A DNA stretch of 64,000 nucleotides from contig NZ_PYJN01000016.1 in the NCBI RefSeq assembly GCF_003025035.1, forward strand, positions 389,360 through 453,359, given 5' to 3'. A program made the translations under genes and the position numbers. Shown piece after piece: positions 10,152 through 19,902 of the stretch (the first letter of the stretch is position 1; the number at the start of each line of letters is the position of its first letter). The notes below the pieces were generated by a model. That model was not told the origin of the DNA. It ran no database searches and was given only the letters and a program-made list of their open reading frames with translations. This DNA is from Rhizobium sp. SEMIA4064 (GTDB taxonomy: Bacteria > Pseudomonadota > Alphaproteobacteria > Rhizobiales > Rhizobiaceae).

Positions 10152-11612
10152 CTAAAGCCCCTGATGGGAGTGGGGCTCCGTGTCGGAAAATGCTGGAAAC
10201 TTGTCAAGCAAAGCTGCCACGATCTTCCCGAATCCTATCCCCAACGACGATTTCACCATCAAAACGTCGCCAGGGGCGACCGAGTTGAGCACGAATTCCG
10301 AGAGCTCCTCCGTATTCTCACGGTATTCGACATGGACACTTTCCGGCAGCGCATCCCTCAACGCCGCCATCTCCGGACCTGCCAGCCAGACATGCTCGAT
10401 GCCGGCGGCCAGTAGCGGACCAGCAAGATTGGCATGCACTCTCTGGGCATAATCCCCCATTTCCAACATGTCACCGAGAATGGCGACCCGCCTGCCCGCT
10501 CTCGCGCCGACATTGGCATCCGGCGAAGATGTCGCCAGCAGCGCAATGGCCGCGCGCATCGATGCGGGGTTGGCGTTGTAACTTTCGTCGATCAGCGTGA
10601 AGTAGCCATTAGCGATCGCGCGCTTGTGGCGCTGCCCCCTGCCCTTTTCCGCCTGCAGGGTCGCCAGCGCATCGACCGCCTTGTCGAGATCGGCCTCGAC
10701 CAGCATCACCGCACCGAGGACCGCCAGCGCGTTTTCCGCGATATGCCGCCCGGGCGCACCAATCGCCACTTCCATCGTCTCGCCGCCGATCGTCAGCCAG
10801 AGCGTCGAATTCTCTTCCGACGCATTGAATTCCGCGAGCCGTACATCCGCCTTGGCATGCTGGCCGAAACTATGCACATGCTCGACGCCGGCGGCCAGTG
10901 CGGCGCGCTCCAGCAAATCGAACTGATCGTTGTCGCGGTTGAGGATGACATGACCGCCCGGCACGACGCCGTCGAAAATCTCCGCCTTGGCAGCGGCGAT
11001 CTCGGTGATGTTCTTGAAATTGCCGAGATGCGCGGGCGCAATCGTGGTGATGATCGCCACATGCGGCTGCACCATCTTGGTCAGCGGACGGATCTCCTCC
11101 GGATGGTTCATGCCAATCTCGAAAACGCCGAAATCCGTATCCTGAGGCATGCGCGCCAAACTCAGCGGCACGCCCCAATGATTGTTGAACGAGGCGACGG
11201 AAGCATGCACCGTACCGGACGGCGAAAGCGTCCGGCGCAGCATCTCTTTTGTGGTGGTTTTGCCAACCGAACCTGTGACGGCGATGATGCGCGCCTGCGT
11301 GCGCTCGCGGGCGGCAACGCCGAGCCTGGCGAGCCCGGCCAAAACGTCATCGACGACGATCTTCGGCACGGTCAGCCGGCCCATAGCCGGCAGCCGCGCC
11401 TCGCTGATCACGATCAGCGCCGCACCGTTCGCCATCGCCAGGTTGGCATAATCATGGCCGTCGACGCGATCGCCCTTGATGGCGAAGAAAGCTTCGCCCG
11501 GCTTGATCGAACGGCTGTCGATAGAAATCCCCGTAACGCCCTCAGGCAGCGCTCCGAAGGAGCGGCCCGCAATGGCGGCGATCATGTCTTCAGTTGTCCA
11601 TAGCCAGCTCAA
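10152..11612 (-). CDS. murF: UDP-N-acetylmuramoyl-tripeptide--D-alanyl-D-alanine ligase
   Basis: MurF attaches D-Ala-D-Ala, the product of Ddl, to the tripeptide precursor and so finishes the cytoplasmic pentapeptide. The 486-residue sequence shows the N-terminal [19 protein letters not shown] fold (29-47), the ATP P-loop [13 protein letters not shown] (112-124), the [11 protein letters not shown] segment and a C-terminal domain with LGDMLEMG. Its ATG overlaps the murE stop by four bases. Confidence 0.96.
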   Translation of the reverse strand: MSWLWTTEDMIAAIAGRSFGALPEGVTGISIDSRSIKPGEAFFAIKGDRVDGHDYANLAMANGAALIVISEARLPAMGRLTVPKIVVDDVLAGLARLGVAARERTQARIIAVTGSVGKTTTKEMLRRTLSPSGTVHASVASFNNHWGVPLSLARMPQDTDFGVFEIGMNHPEEIRPLTKMVQPHVAIITTIAPAHLGNFKNITEIAAAKAEIFDGVVPGGHVILNRDNDQFDLLERAALAAGVEHVHSFGQHAKADVRLAEFNASEENSTLWLTIGGETMEVAIGAPGRHIAENALAVLGAVMLVEADLDKAVDALATLQAEKGRGQRHKRAIANGYFTLIDESYNANPASMRAAIALLATSSPDANVGARAGRRVAILGDMLEMGDYAQRVHANLAGPLLAAGIEHVWLAGPEMAALRDALPESVHVEYRENTEELSEFVLNSVAPGDVLMVKSSLGIGFGKIVAALLDKFPAFSDTEPHSHQGL

Positions 11613-13072
11613 GACTTTACCTCCTCCAGTGCTTTGCGCAGTTCAGCATGGTCGGAGAAGGGCAGCGTGACGCTGCCGATCGTCTGACCTTCCTCATGCC
11701 CCTTGCCCGCGACGATCAGCGTATCGCCGGATTTCAGCATGCCGACCGCCTCACAGATCGCCTTGGCACGATCGCCGATCTCGGTGGCGCAGGGTGCTGC
11801 GGCCATGATCTCGGCGCGGATCGCCGCCGGTTCTTCGGAGCGCGGATTGTCGTCGGTGACGACAACAACATCGGCCAGGCGGCAGGCGATTTCGCCCATG
11901 ATCGGCCGCTTGCCGCGATCGCGGTCGCCGCCGCAACCGAAGACGACGATGACGCGGCCAGTGGTGAACGGCCGCACCGAATTCAGCACATTTTCCAAGG
12001 CATCCGGCTTATGCGCATAGTCCACATAGGCAAGTGCGCCGTCGTGGGTATGACCGACAAGCTCCAATCGCCCGGAAGCGCCAGCGAGCTTCTCTAACGC
12101 CGCCATGGCAACCGGCGCGGCAACGCCGGTAGAAATGGCAAGCCCTGCGGAAACGAGCGCATTGGCGACCTGAAAGTCGCCGGCGAGCGGAATATGGATT
12201 TCGAAAATATCGTCATCCACATGCACTTCCGCGATCTGCTTGTGACGGAAATGCTCGACACGCTTCAGCGCGAGGAAATCGCCCTTGCGGCCTACGGTGC
12301 GTATGTCATGACCGGCGTCGCGCGCAGCCGCGATCGCCTGTTCCGACCAAGGATCGTCGGCAAAGATCACCGCCGGCGAGCCTTTCGGCAGCAGGTCCCT
12401 GAACAGCCGCATCTTGGCGGCCATGTAATCCTCGACCGTCGGATGATAGTCCATATGGTCGCGGCCAAGATTGGTGAAGGCAGCAGCGGCAAGCCTGACA
12501 CCATCGAGGCGGAATTGATCGAGGCCATGGCTGGAGGCTTCCATTGCCGCATGGGTGACGCCCTCGTCCGCAAGCTCGGCAAGCAACTGGTGCAGCGACA
12601 CCGGATCGGGCGTCGTCAGCGAACCGTAGTCGTTGCGCGTCGGCGACATGACGCCGGTCGTTCCGATCATCGCCGCCGGATGGCCGGCATGCGCCCAAAT
12701 CTGACGGGTAAAGGAAGCGACCGAGGTTTTGCCGGCGGTGCCGGTGACGGCGACCATCGTCTGAGGCTGCTTGCCATAAAAGCGCGAAGCAGCGACGGCG
12801 AGGAAACGGCGCGGCGCCGTTACGGTCAGCAGCGGCACGCCGGTTGCGACAGCGCCTTGGCCTGCGACAACGACAGACGCACCACGCGAAACGGCATCGG
12901 CAATGAAACTTGCGCCGTCAGCCTTGGTGCCGGCAACAGCTACGAAAGCCATACCGGGCGCAACCTTACGGCTATCAGCGGAAAGGCCTGTTATCTTAAG
13001 ATCGCCAAGTGCCCCGCCGATTTGTTCGTTGAGTTCCGGAAACGCATTTCCGGCAATATCCCGCAAGTTCAT
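11609..13072 (-). CDS. murE: UDP-MurNAc-L-Ala-D-Glu--meso-diaminopimelate ligase
   Basis: MurE adds meso-diaminopimelate as the third stem-peptide residue. The chosen start gives 487 residues ([14 protein letters not shown]...). The ATP P-loop [13 protein letters not shown] is at about 109-121 and the DNPRSE motif, diagnostic of DAP- rather than lysine-adding MurE, is in the C-terminal domain. The frame stays open 66 codons upstream, but that stretch covers the ftsI end and has no MurE character. A 64-base gap separates it from ftsI, so a weak internal promoter there is possible. Confidence 0.96.
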   Translation of the reverse strand: MNLRDIAGNAFPELNEQIGGALGDLKITGLSADSRKVAPGMAFVAVAGTKADGASFIADAVSRGASVVVAGQGAVATGVPLLTVTAPRRFLAVAASRFYGKQPQTMVAVTGTAGKTSVASFTRQIWAHAGHPAAMIGTTGVMSPTRNDYGSLTTPDPVSLHQLLAELADEGVTHAAMEASSHGLDQFRLDGVRLAAAAFTNLGRDHMDYHPTVEDYMAAKMRLFRDLLPKGSPAVIFADDPWSEQAIAAARDAGHDIRTVGRKGDFLALKRVEHFRHKQIAEVHVDDDIFEIHIPLAGDFQVANALVSAGLAISTGVAAPVAMAALEKLAGASGRLELVGHTHDGALAYVDYAHKPDALENVLNSVRPFTTGRVIVVFGCGGDRDRGKRPIMGEIACRLADVVVVTDDNPRSEEPAAIRAEIMAAAPCATEIGDRAKAICEAVGMLKSGDTLIVAGKGHEEGQTIGSVTLPFSDHAELRKALEEVKS

Positions 13073-13136
13073 CGAATATACTTTTCGTTCTTGATCAGTC
13101 CGCCCCTCGCGAATCGACCCGTGTATTCTTTCACGC

Positions 13137-14888
13137 TTAATAAGACACCAGCAAGGCGGAGTTACCGTTTCCGAAACTGGGTTGTATTCCAAGGATCGGC
13201 GCTGCCCGCGCGATGATATCGCGAGCGATCGGCGCCGCGGTGTATGCGGAGATCGTACCGCCATGTTCACCGGTCTTCGGCTCGTCGCAGAAGGTCATGA
13301 TGACATATTGCGGATTGTCGATCGGGAAGGCAGCCAGGAAGGTGTTGAAGTTCAGCGTGTGCGAATAGTGACCATTGACGACCTTGTCGGCCGTGCCGGT
13401 TTTACTGCCGACGTCGTAGCCGGGGACGCGAGCGGCACGGCCCGATCCCTTGGAGCCGTTGAAATCGAGCAGGAAGCGGATATCGTCGCTGGTGCTCTTC
13501 TTGACGACAATCTTGGCGATCGCATCGGCCTGCTCGCGGGTGCGCGGCAGGAAGGTCGGCTCGATCAGCTTGCCGCCATTGACGAGAGCCGCGCCGGCGA
13601 CTGCCGTCTGTAGCGGCGTGGTGGAGACACCGTGGCCGAAGGAGATGGTGATCGAATTGATCTTCTTCCACACACGCGGCTGCGTCGGCATCTTCACTTC
13701 CGGCAGCTCGGTGTTCAACTTGCTGAGCAGCCCCATCCGCGTCAGGAATTCCTTGTGCGCGTCGATACCGACTATGTCGGCGATCTTCGCCGTGCCGATG
13801 TTGGACGAATATTGGAAGATTTCCGGAACGGTCAGCACGCGATGCTGGCCGTGGAAGTCGTGAATGGTGAAGCCGCCGATGCGGATCGGATTGGTGGCGT
13901 CGAAGGCGTCGCGCAGCGTCACCTTGCCAGCATCGAGCGCCATCGCCATCGTGAAAGTCTTGAAGGTTGATCCCATTTCGAACGTGCCGTTCGTCATGCG
14001 GTTGAGCCAGCCTTCCGCAGCGCCTTCGTTCGGATAGTTCGGATCGAAGTCGGGTGCCGACGCCATGGCCAGCACTTCGCCGGTACGGGCGTCGAGCACA
14101 GCGGCACCTGCACCCTTTGCCTGGAAATTATTGACGGCATTGACGACCGCGTCATGAACGATGTCCTGCACGCGCAGATCGATCGACAGCTTCACCGGCT
14201 GCAGCGGCTGGTCCGTGGTCATGCCGGCAGCCGCGAGATCGGCGAGCCCCTGGTCGTCGATGTATTTCTCCATGCCGGTGACGCCGCGGTTGTCGATGTT
14301 GACGTAGCCGAGAATATGGGCGGCGGTCGAGCCGCCGGGATAGAAGCGGCGCTTTTCCGGACGGAAACCGATGCCGGGAATGCCGAGCGCCAGGATCTGG
14401 CTCTGCTGTTTCGGCGTCAACTGGCGGCGAAGCCAGGCGAAATGCGAGGTTTTGACGGCAAGCTTCTTATAAGTGCCCTTGGTGTCGAGATCGGGCAGCA
14501 CAGTGCGCAATTGCTCGACCGCTTCATCGGGATCGATGATCTTGTTCGGCTCGGCGAACAGCGACACGGTGCGGATATCGGTTGCCAGCAGGGCGCCGTT
14601 GCGGTCGACGATATCGGGGCGCGATGCCATCAGCCGGTCCGGCGGCAGGATGCTCGACGTCGTATCCGGGGGCGTCATGGCGAACTGGGCAAGACGGCCA
14701 CCGATGATGCAGTAGACGACGGTAAAGCTCGCGACCAACAGAACAACGCGGCTCTTGGCTTGATTGGACTTGCGCTTGCGGGCACCCTCGAAAGTCGAGC
14801 CGCCGAAACCGTCGTTCGGGCGGTTATTGCCGTCGGTGGAGAAATGCGCCTTGCTTTTCAAGACCATGATGCGCGAAAGAAAAGACAT
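13137..14888 (-). CDS. ftsI: Division-specific transpeptidase, penicillin-binding protein 3
   Basis: FtsI crosslinks septal peptidoglycan together with FtsW. The 583-residue protein has a cytoplasmic basic tail, one membrane anchor near residues 47-66, a pedestal domain, and a transpeptidase domain with the catalytic SxxK motif GSTFK (near 306-310), YSSN as the SxN motif, and SKTGTADK as the KTG motif. The ATG shares one base with the ftsL stop (TGATG); a GTG one codon earlier is a possible alternative. The tail is longer than in E. coli, with a [12 protein letters not shown] stretch. Confidence 0.96.
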   Translation of the reverse strand: MSFLSRIMVLKSKAHFSTDGNNRPNDGFGGSTFEGARKRKSNQAKSRVVLLVASFTVVYCIIGGRLAQFAMTPPDTTSSILPPDRLMASRPDIVDRNGALLATDIRTVSLFAEPNKIIDPDEAVEQLRTVLPDLDTKGTYKKLAVKTSHFAWLRRQLTPKQQSQILALGIPGIGFRPEKRRFYPGGSTAAHILGYVNIDNRGVTGMEKYIDDQGLADLAAAGMTTDQPLQPVKLSIDLRVQDIVHDAVVNAVNNFQAKGAGAAVLDARTGEVLAMASAPDFDPNYPNEGAAEGWLNRMTNGTFEMGSTFKTFTMAMALDAGKVTLRDAFDATNPIRIGGFTIHDFHGQHRVLTVPEIFQYSSNIGTAKIADIVGIDAHKEFLTRMGLLSKLNTELPEVKMPTQPRVWKKINSITISFGHGVSTTPLQTAVAGAALVNGGKLIEPTFLPRTREQADAIAKIVVKKSTSDDIRFLLDFNGSKGSGRAARVPGYDVGSKTGTADKVVNGHYSHTLNFNTFLAAFPIDNPQYVIMTFCDEPKTGEHGGTISAYTAAPIARDIIARAAPILGIQPSFGNGNSALLVSY

Positions 14889-15421
14889 CACTCGTCCACC
14901 GATCCCGTTGCGATATTGTCGACTTCTTGTTTTTTGTGCTTCACCAGCGACGGCGCCTTGGCGACCGGACGCGGCGCAGGAGCGGCGGCGACATCGGCAA
15001 TCGCCTTTCGGATTTGCGCGTCCGTCGTGTCGCCGCTCTTAGATGCCACGCTGGCGCTAGACTTCCCGCCGCCAGTCTTTGCGTTACCGGGCTTGGTGAC
15101 ATCCTTGGCATCGGCGACGGTTTCCGGAACCTGCGAGCGGAGCATCGGCAATTCGCTCGGCTGCACGATCGCAGTAGATAGCGTCGGCTGCAGCTTGAGT
15201 TCATTGCTGTAGTTGTTGACCAATCGCTCCAAGCGGTTTGGCTGCACCACCAGCGCCCAGTCCGCCTTCAGAAGTTCGATCGTGTCCGTTTCCAGCTTGA
15301 TTTCCGATTCGAGGCGACGAACCTCCTCGAGCTTCAGCTCGGCCCGATGCTTGATCGTGTAGGTGACGGTGGCCATCGCTGTCATGACGCCAATCAGAAT
15401 GATGTCAAAAGTCTTCAGCAT
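14888..15421 (-). CDS. ftsL: Cell division protein FtsL
   Basis: This 177-residue bitopic protein begins MLKTFDIILIGVMTAMATVTYTI, a membrane helix at about 4-22, followed by a periplasmic coiled-coil-like segment (HRAELKLEEVRRLESEIKLE) and the LLKADWALVVQPNRLERL region typical of FtsL. It then has a long low-complexity Ala/Pro/Lys-rich tail. FtsL scaffolds FtsI/FtsW at the septum. It has little sequence conservation, so the call rests on topology plus position between rsmH and ftsI. The start follows the rsmH stop after one base (TGATATG). Confidence 0.9.
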   Translation of the reverse strand: MLKTFDIILIGVMTAMATVTYTIKHRAELKLEEVRRLESEIKLETDTIELLKADWALVVQPNRLERLVNNYSNELKLQPTLSTAIVQPSELPMLRSQVPETVADAKDVTKPGNAKTGGGKSSASVASKSGDTTDAQIRKAIADVAAAPAPRPVAKAPSLVKHKKQEVDNIATGSVDE

Positions 15422-15422
15422 A

Positions 15423-16448
15423 TCAACCTCCGAGCTTTCCGAGACTGGCGAGATTGGGCAGATCGAAGATCGAGAGATCGGCAGCCTCGGCCGGCACTGC
15501 GGTACGAAGACCCGCACGCAGCTTGGCCGAACGCGCCCGCGGATTGGCTTCCGCCTCCGCATCGCCAGCGGAAATCATCGACTTACCAATCGGATCGAAG
15601 GTCGCCAGCCGCTCATGAACCATCGGCATATGGCGGGAACCGGCGGCGCGGCCGGAGCGATCGGCGAAGAACTTCTTGACGATCCGGTCTTCCAGCGAAT
15701 GAAAGGTAACGACAACCAGGCGCCCGCCCGGCTTCAGCGCCCGCTCGGCAGCAAACAGCGCCTGCGCCAACTCGCCGAGCTCGTCGTTGACAAAGATGCG
15801 CAGCGCCTGGAAAACACGGGTCGCCGGATGGATCTTGTCCTTGGCCTTCCGCGGCGTGACGATTTCGATCAGTCCGGCGAGATCGCGGGTCGTGACGAAT
15901 GGCGTTTCCGCCCGGCGCTTTTCGATCGCATGCGCAATGCGCGGCGCCTGCTTCTCCTCACCGAGGAAGGCGAAGATGCGAATGAGATCGGCCAGCTTGG
16001 CGCGATTGACGACATCGGCCGCAGACACGCCGCTTGCCGACATGCGCATGTCGAGCGGACCGTTCTTGTTGAACGAGAAGCCACGCTCGGCCTCATCGAG
16101 CTGCATGGACGAGACGCCAATATCGAGCACGACACCATCGAGCCCACCTTGCGGCGCGTGATCGGCAAGCTGCGAAAACTGCGAATGAATAAGAGAAAGA
16201 TGACCCGTATGAGCGGCAACCATCGCTTGCCCTGCCGCGATCGCCGTCGGATCGCGGTCGAGCGCAATCACATCCGCGCCAGCAGCCAGAATAGCCGAAG
16301 TATAGCCGCCCGCACCGAACGTGCCATCCAGAATGAGTTTGCCGGGGGCCGGCGCCAATGCTTCGAGCACCTCCGCAAGAAGAACCGGAATGTGACGAAC
16401 CGGTCCGCCACCGGCATCAGTCGAGCCTCCGCCAGGATTCGCCGCCAT
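15423..16448 (-). CDS. rsmH: 16S rRNA (cytosine1402-N4)-methyltransferase
   Basis: RsmH (MraW) methylates N4 of C1402 in the ribosomal decoding centre with S-adenosylmethionine. From the chosen ATG the protein has 341 residues, starting [19 protein letters not shown] and continuing with [13 protein letters not shown], the SAM loop [30 protein letters not shown] and, near the C-terminus, [14 protein letters not shown], all family signatures. The frame is open for 214 more codons upstream, but that part is antisense-like translation through mraZ and its leader. GGGGAAACGGA precedes the start as ribosome binding site. Confidence 0.96.
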   Translation of the reverse strand: MAANPGGGSTDAGGGPVRHIPVLLAEVLEALAPAPGKLILDGTFGAGGYTSAILAAGADVIALDRDPTAIAAGQAMVAAHTGHLSLIHSQFSQLADHAPQGGLDGVVLDIGVSSMQLDEAERGFSFNKNGPLDMRMSASGVSAADVVNRAKLADLIRIFAFLGEEKQAPRIAHAIEKRRAETPFVTTRDLAGLIEIVTPRKAKDKIHPATRVFQALRIFVNDELGELAQALFAAERALKPGGRLVVVTFHSLEDRIVKKFFADRSGRAAGSRHMPMVHERLATFDPIGKSMISAGDAEAEANPRARSAKLRAGLRTAVPAEAADLSIFDLPNLASLGKLGG

Positions 16449-16462
16449 TCCGTTTCCCCGTT

Positions 16463-16903
16463 CTATTCCGAGCGCCGGCCCGCCAGCTTGCGCTCCTCTC
16501 GTGCCCGCGCCTGCAAGGCTTGAAAAGCCTCCGGCTGCCACAATTGAAAATGATCCGCTCGCCCGACGAAGGTCACCTCGTTGGCGATACCGGTGAAGCC
16601 GCGGATGAAATCCGTGACCATCAGCCGCCCTTCCGCATCGAGCTTCATGAAGACCCCGCCCCCGTGAATCAGGAGCGACATCTGGTTCGCCGCCGGCGAA
16701 AAAGGATCGTCCGCCGCAATCTGCCGCTCGAACCGATCGAGCAGATCGAGACCGCCGACGCTGATCGCCGGAAACACAAAATCCTGGAAACAATAAAGCT
16801 CCTGGATATTGCGCTCCGCGAGCACGGAACGAAACGCCGCCGGCACGGATACCCGGCCCTTGGCATCGATCCTGTTGGTCGCATTCGATAGGAAGCGGTT
16901 CAT
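16463..16903 (-). CDS. mraZ: Transcriptional regulator MraZ
   Basis: MraZ is a DNA-binding repressor of its own dcw operon that binds TGGG-type direct repeats. The 146-residue product starts [21 protein letters not shown], the usual MraZ N-terminus, and has two AbrB-like swapped-hairpin domains (about 1-55 and 75-125, the second with [15 protein letters not shown]). An ATG four codons upstream is less likely. It is the first gene of the cluster, 14 bases before rsmH, behind a promoter carrying four TGGG repeats (17080-17114). Confidence 0.95.
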   Translation of the reverse strand: MNRFLSNATNRIDAKGRVSVPAAFRSVLAERNIQELYCFQDFVFPAISVGGLDLLDRFERQIAADDPFSPAANQMSLLIHGGGVFMKLDAEGRLMVTDFIRGFTGIANEVTFVGRADHFQLWQPEAFQALQARAREERKLAGRRSE

Positions 16904-17079
16904 GACGCGAAACACCCGTTTCCCATGACATACGGGCGATCATTCGCCCGCAGACATAGCCAAAATCGGACACAGCTTCGCAAGCCGAAAGAGAGAATAC
17001 TCTTCCGACACCCCTAGAAAAGGAGAGATCATGGCTTTGCGATGAACGGGCTCTGATTTGCCCTTGTGCAGTGTGCTTT

Positions 17080-17114
17080 TGGGATACCATGGGACCATAT
17101 GGGCGTCAATGGGA
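17080..17114. promoter_or_regulatory. Candidate MraZ operator: four TGGG repeats at 10-bp period
   Basis: On the plus strand TGGG occurs at 17080, 17090, 17100 and 17110, an exact one-helical-turn period, giving TGGGA, TGGGA, TGGGC, TGGGA. E. coli MraZ binds TGGGN repeats separated by 5-nt spacers, the same spacing. The array lies 177-211 bases upstream of the mraZ start and covers a promoter-like sequence, so it would let MraZ repress its own operon. Binding itself is inferred. Confidence 0.75.
17081..17109 (-). promoter_or_regulatory. Putative sigma-70 promoter of the dcw operon
   Basis: Read on the minus strand, TTGACG (17109-17104) and TATCCC (17086-17081) are separated by exactly 17 bases. 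The -35 is a good match, the -10 a partial one, as is common in alphaproteobacteria. The MraZ-type repeats run through it. A transcript from here would have a leader of about 170 bases before mraZ. Confidence 0.5.
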
Positions 17115-17336
17115 TGAGGCCACCGAGACGTGGCCACAGCCTGAATATTCATATCCCGTTAAGTTTAACGAAAGGTTATGATCACCGTGAACCGAGGCGC
17201 CAAAGCGGATTGTTTTCGCAGACGAAAACGCCTCTATCCGGCACGCTTGGAAGGCTGGAAACCAAGGCTTTTGACCGCCCGATAAATTGTTTCCACAGGG
17301 CCGAAAGAGGAGCACTGGGATTAGCGAGGGATAATT

Positions 17337-17744
17337 TGCCAGTTGGCCTGTAAGCCGGGTTCTGTATGGCTCCGGCCGAGGCCGGAACGTGGCAGCCATT
17401 CATCTGGGACGACGCTTGCGCGCCGCCTCGTGCAACCCACCCGGATGACAGGCCCGGAAACGGGCTGGACCGCTTTCGCGATCCGCGTCATCCCTATTCG
17501 GTTTTGCTCCCGGTGGGGTTTACCGTGCCGCCGCTGTTGCCAGAGGCGCGGTGGGCTCTTACCCCACCCTTTCACCCTTACCCGATCCGAAGACCCGGCG
17601 GTTTGCTTTCTGTGGCACTTTCCCTGAGGTTACCCCCGCCGGACGTTATCCGGCACCGTGTTTCCGTGGAGCCCGGACTTTCCTCACCCCACCGCCTTTC
17701 GGCATTGGTGAGGCGCGGCTGCCCGGCCAACTGGCAGGGCTCCA
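17337..17744 (-). ncRNA. rnpB: RNase P RNA component (class A, alphaproteobacterial)
   Basis: The minus strand contains the full set of RNase P RNA landmarks: P1 helix GCCAGUUGGCC (17735-17725) pairing with GGCCAACUGGC (17348-17338), the 5' conserved GAGGAAAGUCCGGGCUCC element, the GGGUAACCUCAGGGAAAGUGCCACAGAAA region near P4/CR-II, the loop GGUAAACCCC, and the 3' conserved ACAGAACCCGGCUUACAGGCC. The RNA is the catalytic subunit that trims tRNA 5' leaders. Ends are approximate to a few bases. It lies in the same orientation as the dcw operon and just upstream of it. Confidence 0.97.
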
Positions 17745-17801
17745 TTAGCCGAGAGCGTCGGCAATTGCCATCGAAATATGCGGCTTTATTCCCGTTCGGG
17801 C

Positions 17802-18995
17802 CTAAGCACGGAAATGTGCAGAGAAATCCGTGCGGTAGCCGTCGTCCTTGATTCGGCCTTCGAGCAGCAGCTCAGCGCCGAGCCTGCCGATCTCGTCCGA
17901 ACTCTTCGCCGCCGTGCCGCAGCCGCCAGTCAGCACCGCTACGCGCGGCGACGACGTGTAGCCGATCATGGGATATTTGGTCGGCGAGTAGGAAACAGCA
18001 CAGGAATTGGTGAAGGCCGACGATCCTGTGACGCCCGGAACCAGTTCGTGGAAGACCCGAGTCAGATGATCGCGTGCCTTGTCGCGGCCGGCGGTTTGAA
18101 ACCACCGACGCAGATCCGGCTCGCTTTCGAATTGGAGATCGTCCGGATCGCCGCCGATCTTGATGTAATATTTTCCGTCCGGATAGCGGATCGGCGGCAG
18201 CAGATAGATGCTGTCGGTATGATCAGGCCTCGAGGATATCAGCGACGGCATGGATGAAAGCACCTCGGCTTCCGCCTCGCCCACCTCGAAGAAAGTCACC
18301 GTGCGACCATAAACCTTCATCTCAACCGGCTGCGGCAAGAGACTCTCGGCAATGGAGAAACCGCCTGCGGCGAGCAGGACTTTCTCCGCCCGGAACGTCT
18401 CGCCTTCCGCCGTCTTGACGACCGCCAGACCACCCTCGTCTCGGATCGAGACAACCGTCTGTTTGATGATCCGAGCCCCGGCTTTCTCCGCCAGCAACGA
18501 CTGCGCCTTCACCAGCCGCCGCGGGCTAATATGTCCGGCCCCATGCGGCTCGTAAACGCCCTCGCTGCCTTCGGCGAAAGAGAAGAAGGGAAATTTCGCC
18601 TTCAACCCAGCATCGTCCAGAAGCTCGGTCCGCACACCGAGCCGAGCTGCCGCATCGGCGACATCGCCGACATAGGCATCAGCGCCACCCCGTTTCGGCC
18701 CGACCACCAAGCAACCGACTGGAGCATAGAACTGAATGCCGCTGTCGCGCTCGATCTCGGCATAGCGGGCGATCGAGCGGTTGGCGAGCCGTGCCCAGTC
18801 AGCATCGGGATCGATGGTGCGGGTGATCCGGCCTTCGTCGTAATGACTGCCGAAAACGCCCTGATGCTTCGCACGATCCCCCGGCTCGTCCGGGCCAATG
18901 ACGGCTATGCCGTCCACCTGTTTGGCGAGATGACGGGCGGCAGCCGCCCCCATCATTCCCCGACCGACGACGATGAACCGGAAATCCGCTGCCAT
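17802..18995 (-). CDS. FAD-dependent oxidoreductase, monomeric sarcosine oxidase-like
   Basis: The 397-residue protein opens with an FAD-binding Rossmann segment FIVVGRGMMGAAAARHLA (about 7-24) and has the DAO fold, with a second flavin-contact segment near VLLAAGGFSIAESLLP and a C-terminal GxG stretch (VLTGGCGTAAKSS). It resembles SolA/monomeric sarcosine oxidase enzymes, which oxidise N-methylated amino acids and release H2O2. The motif TNSCAVSYSPTKYPMIGY sits where those enzymes carry the cysteine that covalently holds FAD, so this cysteine may do the same. The substrate is unknown. It stands alone between rnpB and a transglycosylase. Confidence 0.75.
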   Translation of the reverse strand: MAADFRFIVVGRGMMGAAAARHLAKQVDGIAVIGPDEPGDRAKHQGVFGSHYDEGRITRTIDPDADWARLANRSIARYAEIERDSGIQFYAPVGCLVVGPKRGGADAYVGDVADAAARLGVRTELLDDAGLKAKFPFFSFAEGSEGVYEPHGAGHISPRRLVKAQSLLAEKAGARIIKQTVVSIRDEGGLAVVKTAEGETFRAEKVLLAAGGFSIAESLLPQPVEMKVYGRTVTFFEVGEAEAEVLSSMPSLISSRPDHTDSIYLLPPIRYPDGKYYIKIGGDPDDLQFESEPDLRRWFQTAGRDKARDHLTRVFHELVPGVTGSSAFTNSCAVSYSPTKYPMIGYTSSPRVAVLTGGCGTAAKSSDEIGRLGAELLLEGRIKDDGYRTDFSAHFRA

Positions 18996-19077
18996 GTTAT
19001 GTCCCTCGCAAATGATCGCAAACTCGATAACATGGAAAGCGGCTCCGCCCTACCCGCAATCCTTATGAAGGCGGCGA

Positions 19078-19635
19078 TTAATCAAGCAGGGCCAGCACCT
19101 TACCGCAATATTGCTGCGATACCGGATTCATGCGCGTCGCCGCATGACCGGCATTGTATTTGAGGATGGTGTTGCAGGTCGGCCCACCGCCAAGCTGCTG
19201 CGCCATGGCGAGGTACTTCATGCCGAACTTGATGTTCGTCTCGGGATCGTAAAGGCCCTTGGCACTGCCGGAATAGCCCATCAACTTCGCTGTCGTGGGC
19301 TTGATCTGCATCAGGCCGATCTCGCCGGCGCTACCGCGCCGTTTTGGATTGAAATTGCTTTCGATCTGAACGACCGCAGTCGCCAACTCGACCGGCACGC
19401 CGTTCTGCTTGGCATATTTTGCAATCAAGGCCGAATAGGGATTTTGTGTCGTGGAAGAATTTTCCGCATCATGCAATGCGGTAGGGACACCCGGCAGCGG
19501 ATAGCCGGTCGTACGTGTGATGGTATGTAGAGGAATGGTCTGAGTTTTCCCGCCATGCGGGTCGGCAAAGGCGCAATCATATCCTGTCAGCAACACGCTC
19601 GCGCATGTTGCCGCCGCAACAATCAGATTTTTCAT
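19078..19635 (-). CDS. Secreted lytic transglycosylase, SLT domain
   Basis: The 185-residue product starts MKNLIVAAATCASVLLTG, a Sec signal peptide probably cleaved after AFA (residue 24). The SLT domain follows with VQIESNFNPKRRGSAGEIGLMQIKP; Glu92 is the likely catalytic acid that cleaves the MurNAc-GlcNAc bond to the anhydro form. The LKYNAGHAAT stretch replaces the usual AYNAGxG motif. The frame opens 40 codons upstream, but only this start gives a signal peptide. A LTGYDC stretch is a poor lipobox. Confidence 0.85.
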   Translation of the reverse strand: MKNLIVAAATCASVLLTGYDCAFADPHGGKTQTIPLHTITRTTGYPLPGVPTALHDAENSSTTQNPYSALIAKYAKQNGVPVELATAVVQIESNFNPKRRGSAGEIGLMQIKPTTAKLMGYSGSAKGLYDPETNIKFGMKYLAMAQQLGGGPTCNTILKYNAGHAATRMNPVSQQYCGKVLALLD

Positions 19636-19902
19636 GTAGTCTTTTGTCTCCGGGCGCGGGATCGCGGACAGCACTAAGCCATCAGTCCGGCGGGAGGCAA
19701 AAAGAGCCGCCGGAGTGCACGGTCCCCGTTTAGTCTTTACGGCCGCGCGACACACAAACTAATTTGCGCGACCGCCGTTCAGCGAGCGTGGTTAGACCAG
19801 CGCAATGCGGAGATAATAGGGAAATGATGTGGCGTTGCAGCACGTTACGCATTTTGCGCGTAACGGTGTCTCGGCGGCCGCAAAATGAAGGTCCGCCTCC
19901 CC

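Larger units (their letters stand above)
16904..17336. other. Intergenic region between rnpB and mraZ
   Basis: Apart from the mraZ promoter and operator this 433-base stretch holds no convincing gene. Two small perfect palindromes occur: GTTAA-GT-TTAAC at 17158-17169 and GTTTTCG-CAGA-CGAAAAC at 17212-17229. The second could be the 3' processing or termination hairpin of the rnpB transcript, though no U-run follows it. Minus-strand frames through the mraZ leader are extensions of rsmH or mraZ and look non-coding. Confidence 0.5.

Noticed and set aside
13073..13270. 66-codon upstream extension of murE
   Set aside because: It overlaps the end of ftsI and shows no MurE similarity; the canonical start is at 13072.
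16449..17090. 214-codon N-terminal extension of rsmH
   Set aside because: It runs through mraZ in another frame, has no resemblance to RsmH, and the ATG at 16448 gives the family length with a ribosome binding site.
17158..17169. GTTAAGTTTAAC near the mraZ promoter as a CtrA site
   Set aside because: The two TTAA halves are only two bases apart, not seven, so it does not fit the CtrA box.
17343..17851. Several short frames through the rnpB region
   Set aside because: The sequence is structured RNA (RNase P); apparent coding potential comes from its high GC content.
19843..19865. 8-bp hairpin CGTTACGC/GCGTAACG downstream of the amidase
   Set aside because: No U-run follows on the minus strand and it lies to the 3' side of nothing in the right orientation; it may be chance.
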